Shown here piece by piece: positions 23,165 to 34,209 of a DNA stretch of 64,000 bases. A program made the translations under genes and the position numbers. The notes under the pieces were generated by a model. The model did no database searches and was not told where the DNA came from. It worked only from the letters and a program-made list of their open reading frames with translations. The first letter of the stretch is position 1. Each line of letters begins with the position of its first letter. The DNA comes from Dendrobium chrysotoxum (Eukaryota; Streptophyta; Magnoliopsida; Asparagales; Orchidaceae): positions 23,828,764 to 23,892,763 of the forward strand of contig CM034310.1 of assembly GCA_019925795.1 (NCBI GenBank), written 5' to 3'.

Positions 23165-23806
23165 ATTGAAATCCCTGAATAAATTCACAGCTTGCAATTA
23201 CATTTAAAAGCTAGTAATTAGAAATTTATTTGTTAAGGCTTTAATTGAAAAACCAGTTTATGTTCAACTTAAGCCCTAGTGCGATTGGCTTCATGAACCA
23301 TAGCTAGAATAGCACATAGACTTTCCAACTGAATCCCATCTTCCTCACTGTCTTAACACTTATTTTCCTATCCAATCACCACGACCATATCCTATATTGT
23401 GTTATTTTATTCTTTAATATAATCAACTTTATTACTTTAAAAGTGTGAGAATAGGTTATCATCTCTAACATGCTCTATCTCTAACATGCTCTATCTCTCT
23501 TCATTTGGAATAATATGAATATTATATTCCATGTCAAATTTTATCTATATGATTGAACTTATCACCAATCCCGTATGATTTATCATTCATGCTAAGCTAT
23601 GTGATTAAAAATATCACCAACCATATATGAATTTATCTATATGAATATTTTTATCATCATATTAGTAAAATTAAAGTTGGAGAGGCTTGAAAAATGAAGC
23701 TAACGGCTACCTTCCTTCAACTCTTCTTATGGCTTTTGTAAAAATTTGAGTGACCTAATGAATCTTTGTTCTTAAAAGTGACTTGGAAATTCATTTTTCA
23801 CTTAAT

Positions 23807-24082
23807 ATGGATAAGAGTTGGATTACAAAAGCCAAGTGGAGTCGTGATTATGCAACTGGTGTAAACAATTTCTTAGAGTTTGCAAGTCGAAGCCAAAATT
23901 TATAAGAAAAAACTTTATGTCCGTGCAAGTCATGCATTAATAGCTACTTCCATTCTATAAAAGATGTGAAAGATCATTTAATTTCCAATGGATTTTTTGC
24001 TGGATATGTTGTATGGAATCGACATGGGAAGGAGCATTGTATTATAGATGAATGTGTTATGAATGAAGCATCTGGTGCCTGA
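23807..24082 (+). pseudogene. TNP2 transposase, N-terminal (transposase-associated) exon
   Basis: Begins MDKSWITKAKWSRDYATGVNNFLEFA, then a stop TAA, then CPCKSCIN, and ends DHLISNGFFAGYVVWNRHGKE. This is the zinc-binding transposase-associated domain at the start of TNP2-like proteins of CACTA elements (MD-SW, CPC--C-N, HL--GF--Y--W--HGE). The rest of TNP2 is missing, so CACTA 1 lost its transposase by internal deletion. Confidence 0.85.
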
Positions 24083-24133
24083 ATCTGATCTCTCTCTGAA
24101 CACATCGAGAAGTACAAACCACTAATAATTGCC

Positions 24134-24209
24134 ATCTCAATACTCGGCAATCTCAGTTTAAGTGGTCCATCATCTCAATACTCAGCGTTCTCAGTTTAAG
24201 TGATCCATC
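24134..24209. repeat. Two-unit 38-bp direct repeat
   Basis: ATCTCAATACTCGGCAATCT and its near copy 38 bases on (ATCTCAATACTCAGCGTTCT), each followed by CAGTTTAAGTG. Inside CACTA 1; no known role. Confidence 0.75.
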
Positions 24210-24910
24210 AATGTTGCTACTTGAGCCAATAAGAAGTATAGCCTCCTTAAAAAATCTGAGAATTATGTGACTCAAATAAAAAAATTGAAGTGAACTTCTT
24301 TCTTTTTATGTTATTTTCAAAGTTTTTCATGTTCTCTTGTTCGAGTCATGTGACTCAAATATATTGTTCAATATTTCCTTCTTGTTGTTGTGAATTTATA
24401 TGATTTAACTGGTGTTTTTGTTTGAGCTACATCTCCTATTTATGTGGGTTTTATATTTCAGTTTAGTGAATGTCTTAGATTTATTTTTTGTGCCACTGTT
24501 GGATGACCAACTTATCTCCAGGTTTTGTATATATATATTTTGGTGGACATTCAGGTTTCATTTAAAAAAAAAATTTCTCGACTTTCGTAGCGATTTTAAC
24601 CGCTACTATTATCAAGAATTGTGGCGGTTAAAACTACCACATTATTGGAAATCTGTTCTCCTTGAGAGTATCTGTGGAGGTTATAACTGGCACAATTCTG
24701 GAGATTTGCATCGGTTATAATCACTGCTAAAGTAAGCACTTCTAAAATCTACCCCGCCGGTCGTCGAACCGCTGCGGAATGCCGCTGCAGCGCATTGCAA
24801 TTATAACGGTAGTGTAGCGGTTCTAAAACTGCTGCAAGAAAAATAGTGGCGGTTAAAACCGTTGGTGTAGGTCAGATTTTGTGCTGCGATAGCCCTATTT
24901 TTTGGTAGTG

Positions 24911-26093
24911 ATCATAAAATTTATTAAATATTTTATTATCATAGTTTTTTTTTTCACTCCAAAATATACATTATACACATATCAAAAGATTATCTATAAC
25001 TATAAAAAAATTATAGTTACTATTGTAAATTTTACTTGTCAGCTCCTCATACGCATCCTAATCCCTTAATATAAAGCATTAAATAAAACTGCACACTTAT
25101 TTTTTTACTATTGGAAGAACCGAATCTCAAATGAAACGAAACTTTGTGTTTCGTTGTTATCTAACATACCTGCTATATCGATAAACTCTTCTGCTATTAA
25201 CCATCTCCCGCACCCTATGCCTCCCCGTCTCCTCTCGTTCGCACTTCACACACCATAGACGTTCTCTCTGCAAAGCTTCCCTTCTCCCTCTCTCGCGCGA
25301 ACCCAAAAAACTCAGATCTCGGTCCCGAGCGCCTAGCCCAACTCCTGCCTTAAGCCTGATCTCTTCCCTGCGGCCCACCTCCACCTCCCATACGATCTAT
25401 CCCAGCCACTCAAATGCTCCCAGCCACCGGCTATCTCTCACGCACAGATAACTTCTTGAATACCACATTTTTACTTCTTACCATCATCTCTCACTCTCCT
25501 TGACGCCCTCCATCAATCCTGCCACATGTTATTTTTTTCTTCCTTCTTCTTTTTCTCTATTATTTTTTAACCTTTTTTTTCCTCTCCATTTCTTCTTCTC
25601 TTCTTCTTTATTTTCCTGTCCTTCCTTGTCCACGCTTACAATTTCTATTTGATTAAAATTATATTATTTAGATCTTTAAGACTCTTATTTTGCAATGATT
25701 AAGAGCTTTGCAATGTGAAGATCTCCCAAAAAAATAATTTTTTTTAAAGAAAATTTCTTTATAAAATATGTGCTTTAAAAATTAATGTTCTGAAACAACA
25801 TTGAGGAAAATGAAAGGTTATTATAAGCACAATCATGATTATGAAGTCTTCAATTAAGTCCTTGAATTAAATAATTTTATTAATTCAATGTTCACTAAAT
25901 TCAAATGTCATCTGTTTTTTTATAATATACTATTTTAAAATGCAATATTATGATAACACAGATACAACAATATGTGGATACTATTTCACTATGTATTTTA
26001 AATAATAATATTAAACCGCTTTTAATAGTATAAAAAATATGTCAATTATCGAAATATTAAACTAACCAAATCTTATATACATTACATTAACCA
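24911..26093 (+). repeat. Left arm of a long inverted repeat
   Basis: Matches the reverse complement of 35837-37100 at roughly three bases in four over more than 1.1 kb. Shared blocks include GACCCACCTCCACCTC-like text near 25375 and 36625, the run CTTCTTGAATACCACATTTTT at 25453 and its inverse near 36545, and GATGACATTTGAACTT-like text near 36070 and 25900. With 19840-20023 added (before the CACTA insertion) the arm is about 1.37 kb. The centre is occupied by Helitron N. No gene was recognised in the arm; a GC-richer block at 25150-25440 has a 75-residue minus-strand frame I do not trust. It may be a foldback element or a Mutator-like element with long terminal repeats. Confidence 0.8.
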
Positions 26094-27721
26094 CTAGTAT
26101 GAATGCACGTGCATATGATGCATGTGAATAAAAATTTAAAAATAAAAAATATATAACAAAAAATAAATTATTATATGATATATCAAAGGTGCAAAATTCT
26201 ATATCAATATGAAATTTTAAATTTGTATAAATATAGATGATTTACAATTCTATTATACATGAATTAAGAAAAATTGAAAGAAGATGGTATATATATAATA
26301 ACATTCAATTTAGGTTTATAATACAATTTAGATTTATTTCATTTATCTTTGCTAAAGAATCTAATAAATTTTATCTTGAAGAAAAAAAATCAAGTTTTAA
26401 AAGAATGAAAAAATTTCGAACAAATATGTATTTTTATCAATAGTTAAAGGAATTAATGAAATTAATCAAGTTTGACGCATAATCATTGGCCATTTTCAAA
26501 TGTTTGAAGCAATTACAAAAGAATTAAGGTAATATAAACCTTAAACATACTATATAATTAAAATAGCTTAAGTGTCACAATAATCATAAAATTACCAACT
26601 AGACACAAAATATAACAGTTGTTAAGTGAAGATAAAAGGAAAAATACAATATTATCCTACAGCATTTAAGGAAAACAATTTTAGTTAATAAGAAATTATG
26701 AAAATATAAATGGCATTAAATTATCTAATATTAATAAGAGATTATACGATATAACTTACTAAATAATATTGAAATATGATGGGACGAAAAATAATATCTT
26801 ATAATTACCCAACAGGAAGGGGAATTGAAGCTGATCCAATGAATTCGTCGGGTTCAACAATTTTTATCTTGTGTCCAAATATTATATTACACTTGCTTAA
26901 AAATGACACGGTACAAAATGGCCTTATGAAATCATGACTATCAATATGAGGTGGTATGCAGTCACCAGATTCATAAATATTAATAATGCACCTATCAGAT
27001 ACACAACTAATAGGCAGAACATGTGATGTAATTAATCATTTTATCATAATCTTGAAGAGATTTAGAATATGATCAACAATCCCATTATGAAGAATATCAG
27101 GAGGGTTCCTGTTCTTTTCCTATAATTAATATCATTGTTAGTTATATATATATATTTAAATCAAAAAGAAAAAAAAAGTTTAAATTACAACCGCATAGTT
27201 ATAACAACATTCGAATTGTATTGTCACCCGTTCTTTGCCGCGCATCCATTTTTTTGGTTCAGAATATGTGTGCTCTAAAAAAATATTTTAAATTTTATCA
27301 ATTGCTATAAATGATAAGATACAATAAAATTTTAAAGGAATGAGAAAAATATAAACATCTCATATGCTAAATTAAATACAAAACTTGATGGCAAGTGTTA
27401 CTGAATTAGAATTAAGCAATCATCGATAAAATGTTGAGAACACCGATCAAGAAATTTTCGAAGCCAGCTTAAAGAATTTTTGTAAACAAAATGGATTTTT
27501 TTTCCCTAGTATAACTTCACAATTTTGTATATTGGCTAATAAACTTATCTATCATTTGATTAGAAAAACAAATGTTAACTTTTAGATGAATTAATCAAGG
27601 AACTAATCAAGAAAAATAAAAACAAGTATATATAGTCCTAAACATAAATATGAATATAAAGTCATAGTTTAATATTTATTTATATAAGTAGCTTCAAATA
27701 TGATGTTACAAATATAATAAG

Positions 27722-28754
27722 TGTTGCGGACTCAAGTATACGCGGTGATAGATTTTAATTTTCCGTCTCAGCGTTGTACGTATATTCAGCACACAAACAG
27801 AATCGAAATAGTAACACCAGGATTTTTACGTGGAAAACCCTGGAAAGGGAAAAAAACCACGGGGCCACGCCCAGTTGAAAGAGTTCCACTAGTGTCGTTT
27901 GAAGTACACGAGGCTGATTCGTCCTTTAAATTCATGACGATCAGATTACAATGAGTATCAGTTACAAGGACAAGCAGAGTTCCGATGTCACTTGAGTGTC
28001 CGGCAGAATTCCGGCGTCACTTGGAAAGAAGTCCGGCGTCACTCGGGCGTTGGGTAGAATTCAGGCGTCGGGCAGAATTCCGACGTTGCTCCTGTGTCGG
28101 GCAGAGCTCCGGCGTCCCTCGGGCGCCTGGTGGTGCTTCGGTGGTGTTCCGGCGGTGTTCAGGCGGAGTTCCAGCGGTGTTCCGGCGGTGGTCGAGGAGG
28201 AGTTATTCCCTCCTAAACTTCTCTTCTCTTCTTCTTCTCTTCCTTCTCTTCTTGGCTTGGGTCCTCTCTTAAGAGAAATGAGGGGCTATTTATAGTTTTT
28301 CTGGAGTGGCATAGCCCGTAAATATGTGAGGGATCAGGGGCAAATAGGGAGTGATCCGGATGAACGGCCGATATTGAATCCCTTGATCGTGAACCGTTTA
28401 TCAAGCATTTGAAGGTCTTAATGATATCAGAATTCTACGATCTTTGGCTCGTTGGATTTGTCTTGTCGAGCCGCTCGATTCGACTATAAGTTCGCCAAAA
28501 TCGGAGACCGTTTGGTAACTCAAATAGCTATTTGATGCTTCCAACAGCGCTTCGGGTACTTGATTTGGGCTCGTTTGGGCTCGGATTGAGTCGAATTTGG
28601 CGTTGTTGGATTCGTATTTCCGAGACGCTCAGTTCGACTATAAGCTTGCTGAAATCGGAGTTTAAATAGTCTCCGAATTAATTTTTGAAGTTTCCAACTT
28701 GAGTTTTTCCTCGAGATTCGTGCCCGATCAAGATAATTTTTTGATGACGTATCA
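27722..28754 (-). repeat. TR-GAG 2 3' LTR
   Basis: 1033 bp, same length as the 5' LTR, about 98 percent identical by eye. TATA-type box at 28285-28294. Confidence 0.93.
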
Positions 28755-29249
28755 GTTGCCCCCCTATTTTTGGACGTCAAAGCTCCAGGAGTCCAAAAAT
28801 ATATGTGTCGGCTTTTCACTTTGGCAAAATCACAAAAATTTGCGTTCTAAAAATTAAATGTTTGCTCGAACTTGATCATAGAGGCCCCGTTGAGCTCCGA
28901 AAGTGTCAAAATTGAGTCCGGAACGTCGAAAAACGTGTCCGGGGACTCCAAAAACGTCGAATTTAGACCGTCTGGGCCCGAAATCGGAGCCCGGGAATGC
29001 GTAGGCGACCGAACCGGCGGAACCGCGCGAAACCGCGCGGGGCGCGGTTAATTTTTTTAAAAAAATATTATAATTATTATTTTTTTAAAGTGGCGGGGCC
29101 CAAAAAATTCCGAAAAAATCCCAAAAAATTCCGAAAAATTTAAAAAAATTCAGGGAATTTAATAAAATTTTGGAATCCTCCCCCCCCTCAAAAATAATAT
29201 AAATAGACCCCAGGGCCTAGGAGAAACTCGCCCCTTCTTCCTTTCTCCC

Positions 29250-29660
29250 TCTGGCTTTTGGCATTTTGAGGCTTTCCGCCGTTTTTGAGTAGGTGACTTT
29301 CCCTACTTGACTCGGCGCCCCTCCCTTTGCGCAGAAGTTAGAGTATTCCTCTCTTCTCCCCTCTAGTTTCTGGCATTTTGAGGCCTTCCGCTGTTTTTGA
29401 GTAGGTGACTTTCCCTACTTGACTTGGCGCCCCTCCCTTTGCGCAGAAGTTAGAGTATTCCTCTCTTCTCCCCTCTAATTTCTGGCATTTTGAGGCCTTC
29501 CGCCGTTTTTAAGTAGGTGACTTTCCCTACTTGATTCGGCGCCCCTCCTTTTGCACAAAAGTTAGCGGTTTTCCCTCTTTTTTCTCTCATTCTGGCTTTC
29601 TGACAGTTGAGGCATTCCGTTGTTATTCAGTAGGTGATTTTCCCTACTTGAGACAACGCC
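29250..29660 (-). repeat. 112-bp tandem array with hairpin, about 4 units
   Basis: Units begin near TGGCATTTTGAGGCCTTCCG and carry GTAGGTGACTTTCCCTAC at 29289, 29401, 29513 and 29630 (spacings 112, 112, 117). The ends of that motif pair, giving a 5- to 6-bp stem with an 8-base loop. The unit also carries CCCCTCCCTTTGCGCAGAAG. Confidence 0.88.
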
Positions 29661-29739
29661 CCTCCTCTTGTACAGGAGTTAGAAATTTCTTTTCTTTTTC
29701 ATTCCTTCATGTGGAGGTGAGATGTTAGTCGGAGGGAGT

Positions 29740-30190
29740 CTTAAGATGGTCGGAAGTCAGGCATCGGGAAGAAGTACGGCGTCGGGTAGAACTCCGACGA
29801 AAATCCGTCGGCGGGAAGAAGTCCTATGACGGGTAGAAATTCGGTGTCGGGTAGAAGCCCAACAAACATCCGGCGACGGGCAGAAGTTCGACGTCGGGAA
29901 GAAGTACATCGTCGGGTTGAAGTCCGACGACGGGCAGAAGTCCGGCGTCGGGTAGAAGTGCGACGAAAGTCCCGCGACTGACAGATGTTCTGCGTTGAGT
30001 GGAAGTACGGTGTCGGGCAGAAGTCCGACGAAAATATTGGGCAAAATTCCAACGAAAGTCTGGCGACGGGCAGAGACCCAGCAACGGGAAGAAGCTCGTC
30101 GTCGGGCAGAAGTCCGATGAAAGTCCCTCGACGGGCGTAAATACAACGTTGGGTAGAAATTCGACGAGGGTCTGGCGACAGGCAGATGAT
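29740..30190 (-). repeat. Short-unit array, GTCGGGYAGAAGTCCGACGA type
   Basis: An irregular run of roughly 20 to 33-base units such as GTCGGGCAGAAGTCCGACGA. It resembles the GGCAGAATTCCGGCGTC array inside the LTR, so it may have come from there. The corresponding interval of TR-GAG 1 lacks it. The overlapping 160-residue open frames here are Ser/Thr/Arg repeats produced by the array. Confidence 0.85.
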
Positions 30191-30669
30191 GGCGGGCGTC
30201 CAGTAACATTGTGTTAAGGCAATATTCATCCATACTAAAGTGTGCCAACATCAGATATTACTGAATCAAGGGGCCGAAGTAGTGTGACATGCCAACATTC
30301 TAGCAATACACTAACACTGTCAACTGAGTGGAGGTCTGATGATGATCCAGTTATGTCCTTTCTGTGAAGGAGCAGTTGTAGGAGATGCTTGCGTGCAGTA
30401 AGGGAGAAGTCACTTAAATCCACCAAGGACATTTGACTGTATTAAAGTTGCTTGTTGCTTGATGATACTAGCTTGTATGAATGTCACTAGTGTACCTTTT
30501 GCTTTTACATTCTTGCAAAGGTGACCTAGATGTACAATCTTTCGTAATATGACTTCAATAATATTTATATGAAGTTGAAAACTCACTTTTGCATCTTTGA
30601 AATATGAGTTAGTATATTGTGTAACATGCTTTTTCGAAGATTTTTTGCCCGCCAAGAATCTCTTTAGGA

Positions 30670-31017
30670 GATGTCCAGAGAATCCATCAAGAATATATGA
30701 CCTATCCGAGGTAGTATGTCGGAGCCTTTGCTCGACGACGCTAACCTGTATGGAAGAGGTCGAGAGAATCCACCAAGGATGTGAGACCTATCCGAGGTTG
30801 TATGTCAGAGCCTTGCTCGATGACGCTAACCTGTATGGAAGAGGTCAAAAGAATCCACCAAGGATGTGAGACCTATCCAAGGTTGTATGTCGGAGCCTTT
30901 GCTCGACGACGTTAACCTGTATGGAAGAGGTCGAGGGAATCCACCAAGGATGTGAGACCTATCCGAGGTTGTATGTCGGAGCCTTTGCTCGACGACGTTA
31001 ACCTGTATGGAAGAGGT
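30670..31017 (-). repeat. 86-bp tandem array, about 4 units
   Basis: Same unit as 16300-16610, in inverted orientation relative to the window and the same orientation within the element. Units carry CACCAAGGATGTGAGACCTA and GAGCCTTTGCTCGACGACG. Confidence 0.88.
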
Positions 31018-31407
31018 CGGATCGAATCCCCCTGGGATTGATCATCCAGTGATTGAGACACAATAAAGATTGCGTATTTCTCGAATCAAGGATAAAGAGA
31101 CTATATTTGTCAGTAGTTTTTCACTGTTATTTATATTCTTTTTAAAGAAAGAGACAATATCAAAATTGGATGAACAACACATTATATTACTGTAAGATAA
31201 TAATTCCCTTGTACAATAGAAGAGATACATATAGGGACAACCATATCATTTGACTTGGTAGAAATACTAAGGACATTAGAGTGACATCCTACTGATCATA
31301 GAAGAGATACATGGTGACACATGACAAGTAGTATTACTAACACAAAGGTTCAAGTTGCAGCATTACTCAATCTCACCAACCATTTGAATATTATTCAATG
31401 GTTGTCT

Positions 31408-32931
31408 TTATTGTTGATTTTGCCCCCTAGTGGGGCGAGCTTCTTCTCGGGTAGGTGGGTTCCCAATAAACTGTCGAAGATAGCCCTGGCGGATAAGTCT
31501 TTCAATCTCATCCTTAAGTTGCCAACATGCTTCAGTAGTGTGGCCACGACTATGATGAAAGTGACAGTACTGATCTTGATTTCCTGTATTTGGCTTCGAA
31601 GGATGCGACCATTTCACTTTGTCCTGATCTTGAATCGCCATTAACACATTTGCTCGAGATGTGTTGAGCAGAGTGTACTCTTTCTCCTGCCGAGGTTCTC
31701 GTTGTGGTAATGGGGGCCTAGGAGGTATATTGCTATTCCCTTGCTTTTTCCGTTGTAAGGAAGAATTATCCATCCCAGGAGCACCTTTGAGCTTCCCATT
31801 TGTCTGCTCGAACTGCTTTCTGTGAGCATTTATGGCTTCATCTGCGGAGATTTGTGCCTCCACATGATGAATCAGGTCGGCGTATGAATGAACCGTATCT
31901 CGCATAAGAGCTGAATAAAAGGGGTCAGGACGGAGGCCACCAAGAAAGACTCCTCTCAATAATTCAGGATCTACTCCCGGAATTTGTCGAGCCTCAGTAG
32001 AAAATCGCTGAAAATACTCTTTCAACGATTCTCCCTCATTCTGACGGATTCCAGATAGGTGGGAGGAATCCTTAGTGATTCTTCGATTGGCTACGAACTG
32101 TTCGACAAATACTTTGGCCAATTTGACGAATGTGGGGATCGTTCTGGCTGGAAGTGAATAGAACCATGTTCGAGCTTGTCCTTTAAGAGTGGCAGGGAAA
32201 ACCTGGCAAAGGAGTGCGTCTGAGGCTCGTTGAATATGCATGATGGTCCTGTAATGGTCGATGTGCTCGTACGGGTCGGATGTCCCATCATAGGATTCAA
32301 TGCTTGGTAGCTTAAAGCCAGCCGGAATAGGGTGTTGAAGAATGGCTTCTGCCAGGGGTGACGACTCCTGGAAGTCCCACTGACGAAGAGGTTGCCTTAT
32401 GCCTCCTGCAGGGAACTCTTCTTGGACCAATCGTCGTAGTTCATGGCGAAGGGTATTGCGAGGGAGCTCAGCAATGTGTGGTCGGGCTAACTCTTCGGGG
32501 AGGTCCAAAGGAATACGAGGTTGCAGACCTGTGTGCGAAGGATGGGTAGAACTTGCTGTATCAGCCAGTTCATTATCTTGATGCGACTGCGAACGCCTCC
32601 TGAGTGGAGGAAGAGGAATCTCGTCTTGAAGATGTTTGATTTGAACAGCTTCAACTCGTGGTGGATCTCGAGGGAGAAGAACCTCCTCCTGAGGTGCTAG
32701 GGTCGGTTTTCGAGTCTCTCGCAAGAGTTGTAGGATCTCGTTTTGAGATTCTTCCATCCTTTGAATTCTCTCTTCTAGGGAGGGTCCCGAGGTCCCTTCT
32801 CCAGGTGCGTTTTGCCCCCCGGGGTATAAAGAGGCAGATATTGGGCGTCTATGATTCATAGACTGATTCCTGGATTGATGAGAGTGAGAGCGGGAGGCTC
32901 CTATGAGGCGACTGCTACGCCTGTTGACCAT
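31408..32931 (-). CDS. gag: Intact gag protein of TR-GAG 2, 507 residues
   Basis: Structural capsid/nucleocapsid protein of an LTR retrotransposon. The first ATG lies 32 bases downstream of the primer site, giving a short leader after the LTR. Residues about 1-60 are basic and Ser/Arg-rich; 60-80 form a charged helix (EERIQRMEESQNEILQLLRE). A proline-rich linker runs to about 200. The Retrotrans_gag core spans about 230-370 (LKGQARTWFYSLPARTIPTF, SGIRQNEGESLKEYFQRF). A zinc knuckle at 456-469 has the spacing CX2HX4HX4C, where the usual second Cys is His. The protein ends in a Q/N-rich tail without protease. Similar zinc knuckles (C-FH---GH-TE-C-QLK-EIE) occur in Tat-type Gypsy gags, so I infer a Gypsy origin. 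No stop or frameshift was seen. It may supply particles for its own or related RNA, but needs pol from elsewhere. Confidence 0.93.
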   Translation of the reverse strand: MVNRRSSRLIGASRSHSHQSRNQSMNHRRPISASLYPGGQNAPGEGTSGPSLEERIQRMEESQNEILQLLRETRKPTLAPQEEVLLPRDPPRVEAVQIKHLQDEIPLPPLRRRSQSHQDNELADTASSTHPSHTGLQPRIPLDLPEELARPHIAELPRNTLRHELRRLVQEEFPAGGIRQPLRQWDFQESSPLAEAILQHPIPAGFKLPSIESYDGTSDPYEHIDHYRTIMHIQRASDALLCQVFPATLKGQARTWFYSLPARTIPTFVKLAKVFVEQFVANRRITKDSSHLSGIRQNEGESLKEYFQRFSTEARQIPGVDPELLRGVFLGGLRPDPFYSALMRDTVHSYADLIHHVEAQISADEAINAHRKQFEQTNGKLKGAPGMDNSSLQRKKQGNSNIPPRPPLPQREPRQEKEYTLLNTSRANVLMAIQDQDKVKWSHPSKPNTGNQDQYCHFHHSRGHTTEACWQLKDEIERLIRQGYLRQFIGNPPTREEARPTRGQNQQ

Positions 32932-32962
32932 CGTAGCAATACTTGAAGTTGTGGGATAAGTT

Positions 32963-32980
32963 TCCCACAGACGGCGCCAA
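32963..32980 (-). promoter_or_regulatory. Primer-binding site of TR-GAG 2
   Basis: On the minus strand TTTGGCGCCGTCTGTGGG follows the 5' LTR after two bases, identical to the site of TR-GAG 1. Confidence 0.8.
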
Positions 32981-32982
32981 AC

Positions 32983-34015
32983 TGTTGCGGACTCAAGTAT
33001 ACGCGGCGATAGATTTTAATTTTCCATCTCAGCGTTGTACGTATATTCAGCACACAAATAGAATCGAAATAGTAACACCAGGATTTTTACGTGGAAAACC
33101 CTGGAAAGGGAAAAAAACCACGGGGCTACGCCCAGTTGAAAGAGTTCCACTAGTGTCGTTTGAAGTACACGAGGCTGATTCATCCTTTAAATTCAGGACG
33201 ATCAGATTACAATGAGTATCAGTTACAAGGACAAGCAGAGTTCCGATGTCACTTGAGTGTCAGGCAGAATTCCGGCGTCACTTGGAAAGAAGTCCGGCGT
33301 CACTCGGGCGTTAGGTAGAATTCAGGCGTCGGGCAGAATTCCGACGTTGCTCCTGTGTCGGGCAGAGCTCCGGTGTCCCTCGGGCGCCTGGTGGTGCTTC
33401 GGTGGTGTTCCGGCGGTGTTCCGGCGGAGTTCCGGCGGTGTTCCGGCGGTGGTCGAGGAGGAGTTATTCCCTCCTAGACTTCTCTTCTCTTCTTCTTCTC
33501 TTCCTTCTCTTCTTGGCTTGGGTCCTCTCTTAAGAGAAATGAGGGGCTATTTATAGTTTTTCTGGAGTGGCATAGCCCGTAAATATGTGAGGGATCAGGG
33601 GCAAATAGGGAGTGATCCGGATGAACGGCCGATATTGAATCCCTTGATCGTGAACCGTTTATCAAGCATTTGAAGGTCTTAATGATATCAGAATTCTACG
33701 ATCTTGGGCTCGTTGGATTTGTCTCGTCGAGCCGCTCGATTCGACTATAAGCTCGACAAAATCGGAGACCGTTTGGTAACTCAAATAGCTGTTTGATGCT
33801 TCCAACAGCGCTTCGGGTACTTGATTTGGGCTCGTTTGGGCTCGGATTGAGTCGAATTTGGCGTTGTTGGATTCGTATTTCCGAGACGCTCAATTCGACT
33901 ATAAGCTTGCTGAAATCGGAGTTTAAATAGTCTCCGAATTAATTTTTGAAGTTTCCAACTTGAGTTTTTCCTCGAGATTCGTGCCCGATCAAGATAATTT
34001 TTTGATGACGTATCA
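32983..34015 (-). repeat. TR-GAG 2 5' LTR
   Basis: 1033 bp. TATA-type box at 33547-33556 (reads CTATAAATAG on the minus strand). Contains an irregular array of GGCAGAATTCCGGCGTC-like units at about 33240-33460. Confidence 0.93.
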
Positions 34016-34209
34016 ATAAGAATATATAAAAAACTTTCTAAATTAATGTAAAAGAAAAAATGAAGAATTTTTAACATACCTCCAAGTTCATTATTACTTC
34101 CTTTGTTTTGCAAGTCATAGATAAATTTCACAATATCTTTTTGTTCCATAGAATTAAAAACACCAATATATAGTTCTAGGCCATCCAAAATATTCACAAT
34201 TATTCTATT

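Larger units (their letters stand above)
20024..24910 (+). mobile_element. CACTA transposon 1, non-autonomous
   Basis: Ends pair as TGCTACAAAAAAAGTGGG (left) and CACTACCAAAAAATAGGG (right, reversed), with matching GCAG further in. The left CACTA terminus is mutated to TGCTA. The flanking triplets are GTC and ATC, a 3-bp duplication with one mismatch. Comparison with the uninterrupted inverted copy at 37080-37120 confirms the empty site. Subterminal regions (20040-20160, 24590-24890) carry many GTAGCGGTT/AACCGCTAC motifs in both directions, as CACTA ends do. Inside are a tandem array, a LINE, a hAT MITE and one TNP2-type exon; no complete transposase. Confidence 0.85.
27722..34015 (-). mobile_element. 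Gag-only LTR retrotransposon (TR-GAG 2), intact gag
   Basis: Two LTRs of 1033 bp (27722-28754, 32983-34015), flanked by a perfect 5-bp duplication ATAAG (27717-27721, 34016-34020). On the minus strand the LTR reads TGATACGTCATC to GTCCGCAACA. The primer site is at 32963-32980, and the polypurine tract AAAAATAGGGGGGCAAC abuts the 3' LTR at 28755. Gag is intact (31408-32931). The 2.65 kb between gag and the 3' LTR has no pol. The LTRs differ at about 18 positions by eye. It is inserted in the intron between exons 1 and 2 of the ALKBH fragment; the uninterrupted text can be read at 56805-56850. Confidence 0.95.

Noticed and set aside
24412..24720. 102-residue hydrophobic frame
   Set aside because: Lies across the subterminal repeats of CACTA 1.
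27721..28295. Frames of 77 to 99 residues within the LTRs (also 32943-33556)
   Set aside because: LTR sequence; same frames appear in both LTRs because the LTRs are copies.
29741..30251. Overlapping 162- and 164-residue minus-strand frames rich in Ser, Thr and Arg
   Set aside because: They are read-through of the short tandem units in two frames; no domain, and the region is non-coding retroelement DNA.
31321..31644. 107-residue + strand frame
   Set aside because: Antisense to the zinc-knuckle end of the intact gag of TR-GAG 2.
33781..34197. 138-residue minus-strand frame starting with ALKBH-like residues
   Set aside because: Real ALKBH exon sequence at its start, but it reads through an intron into the LTR; the whole frame is not a protein. 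The exon part is annotated.
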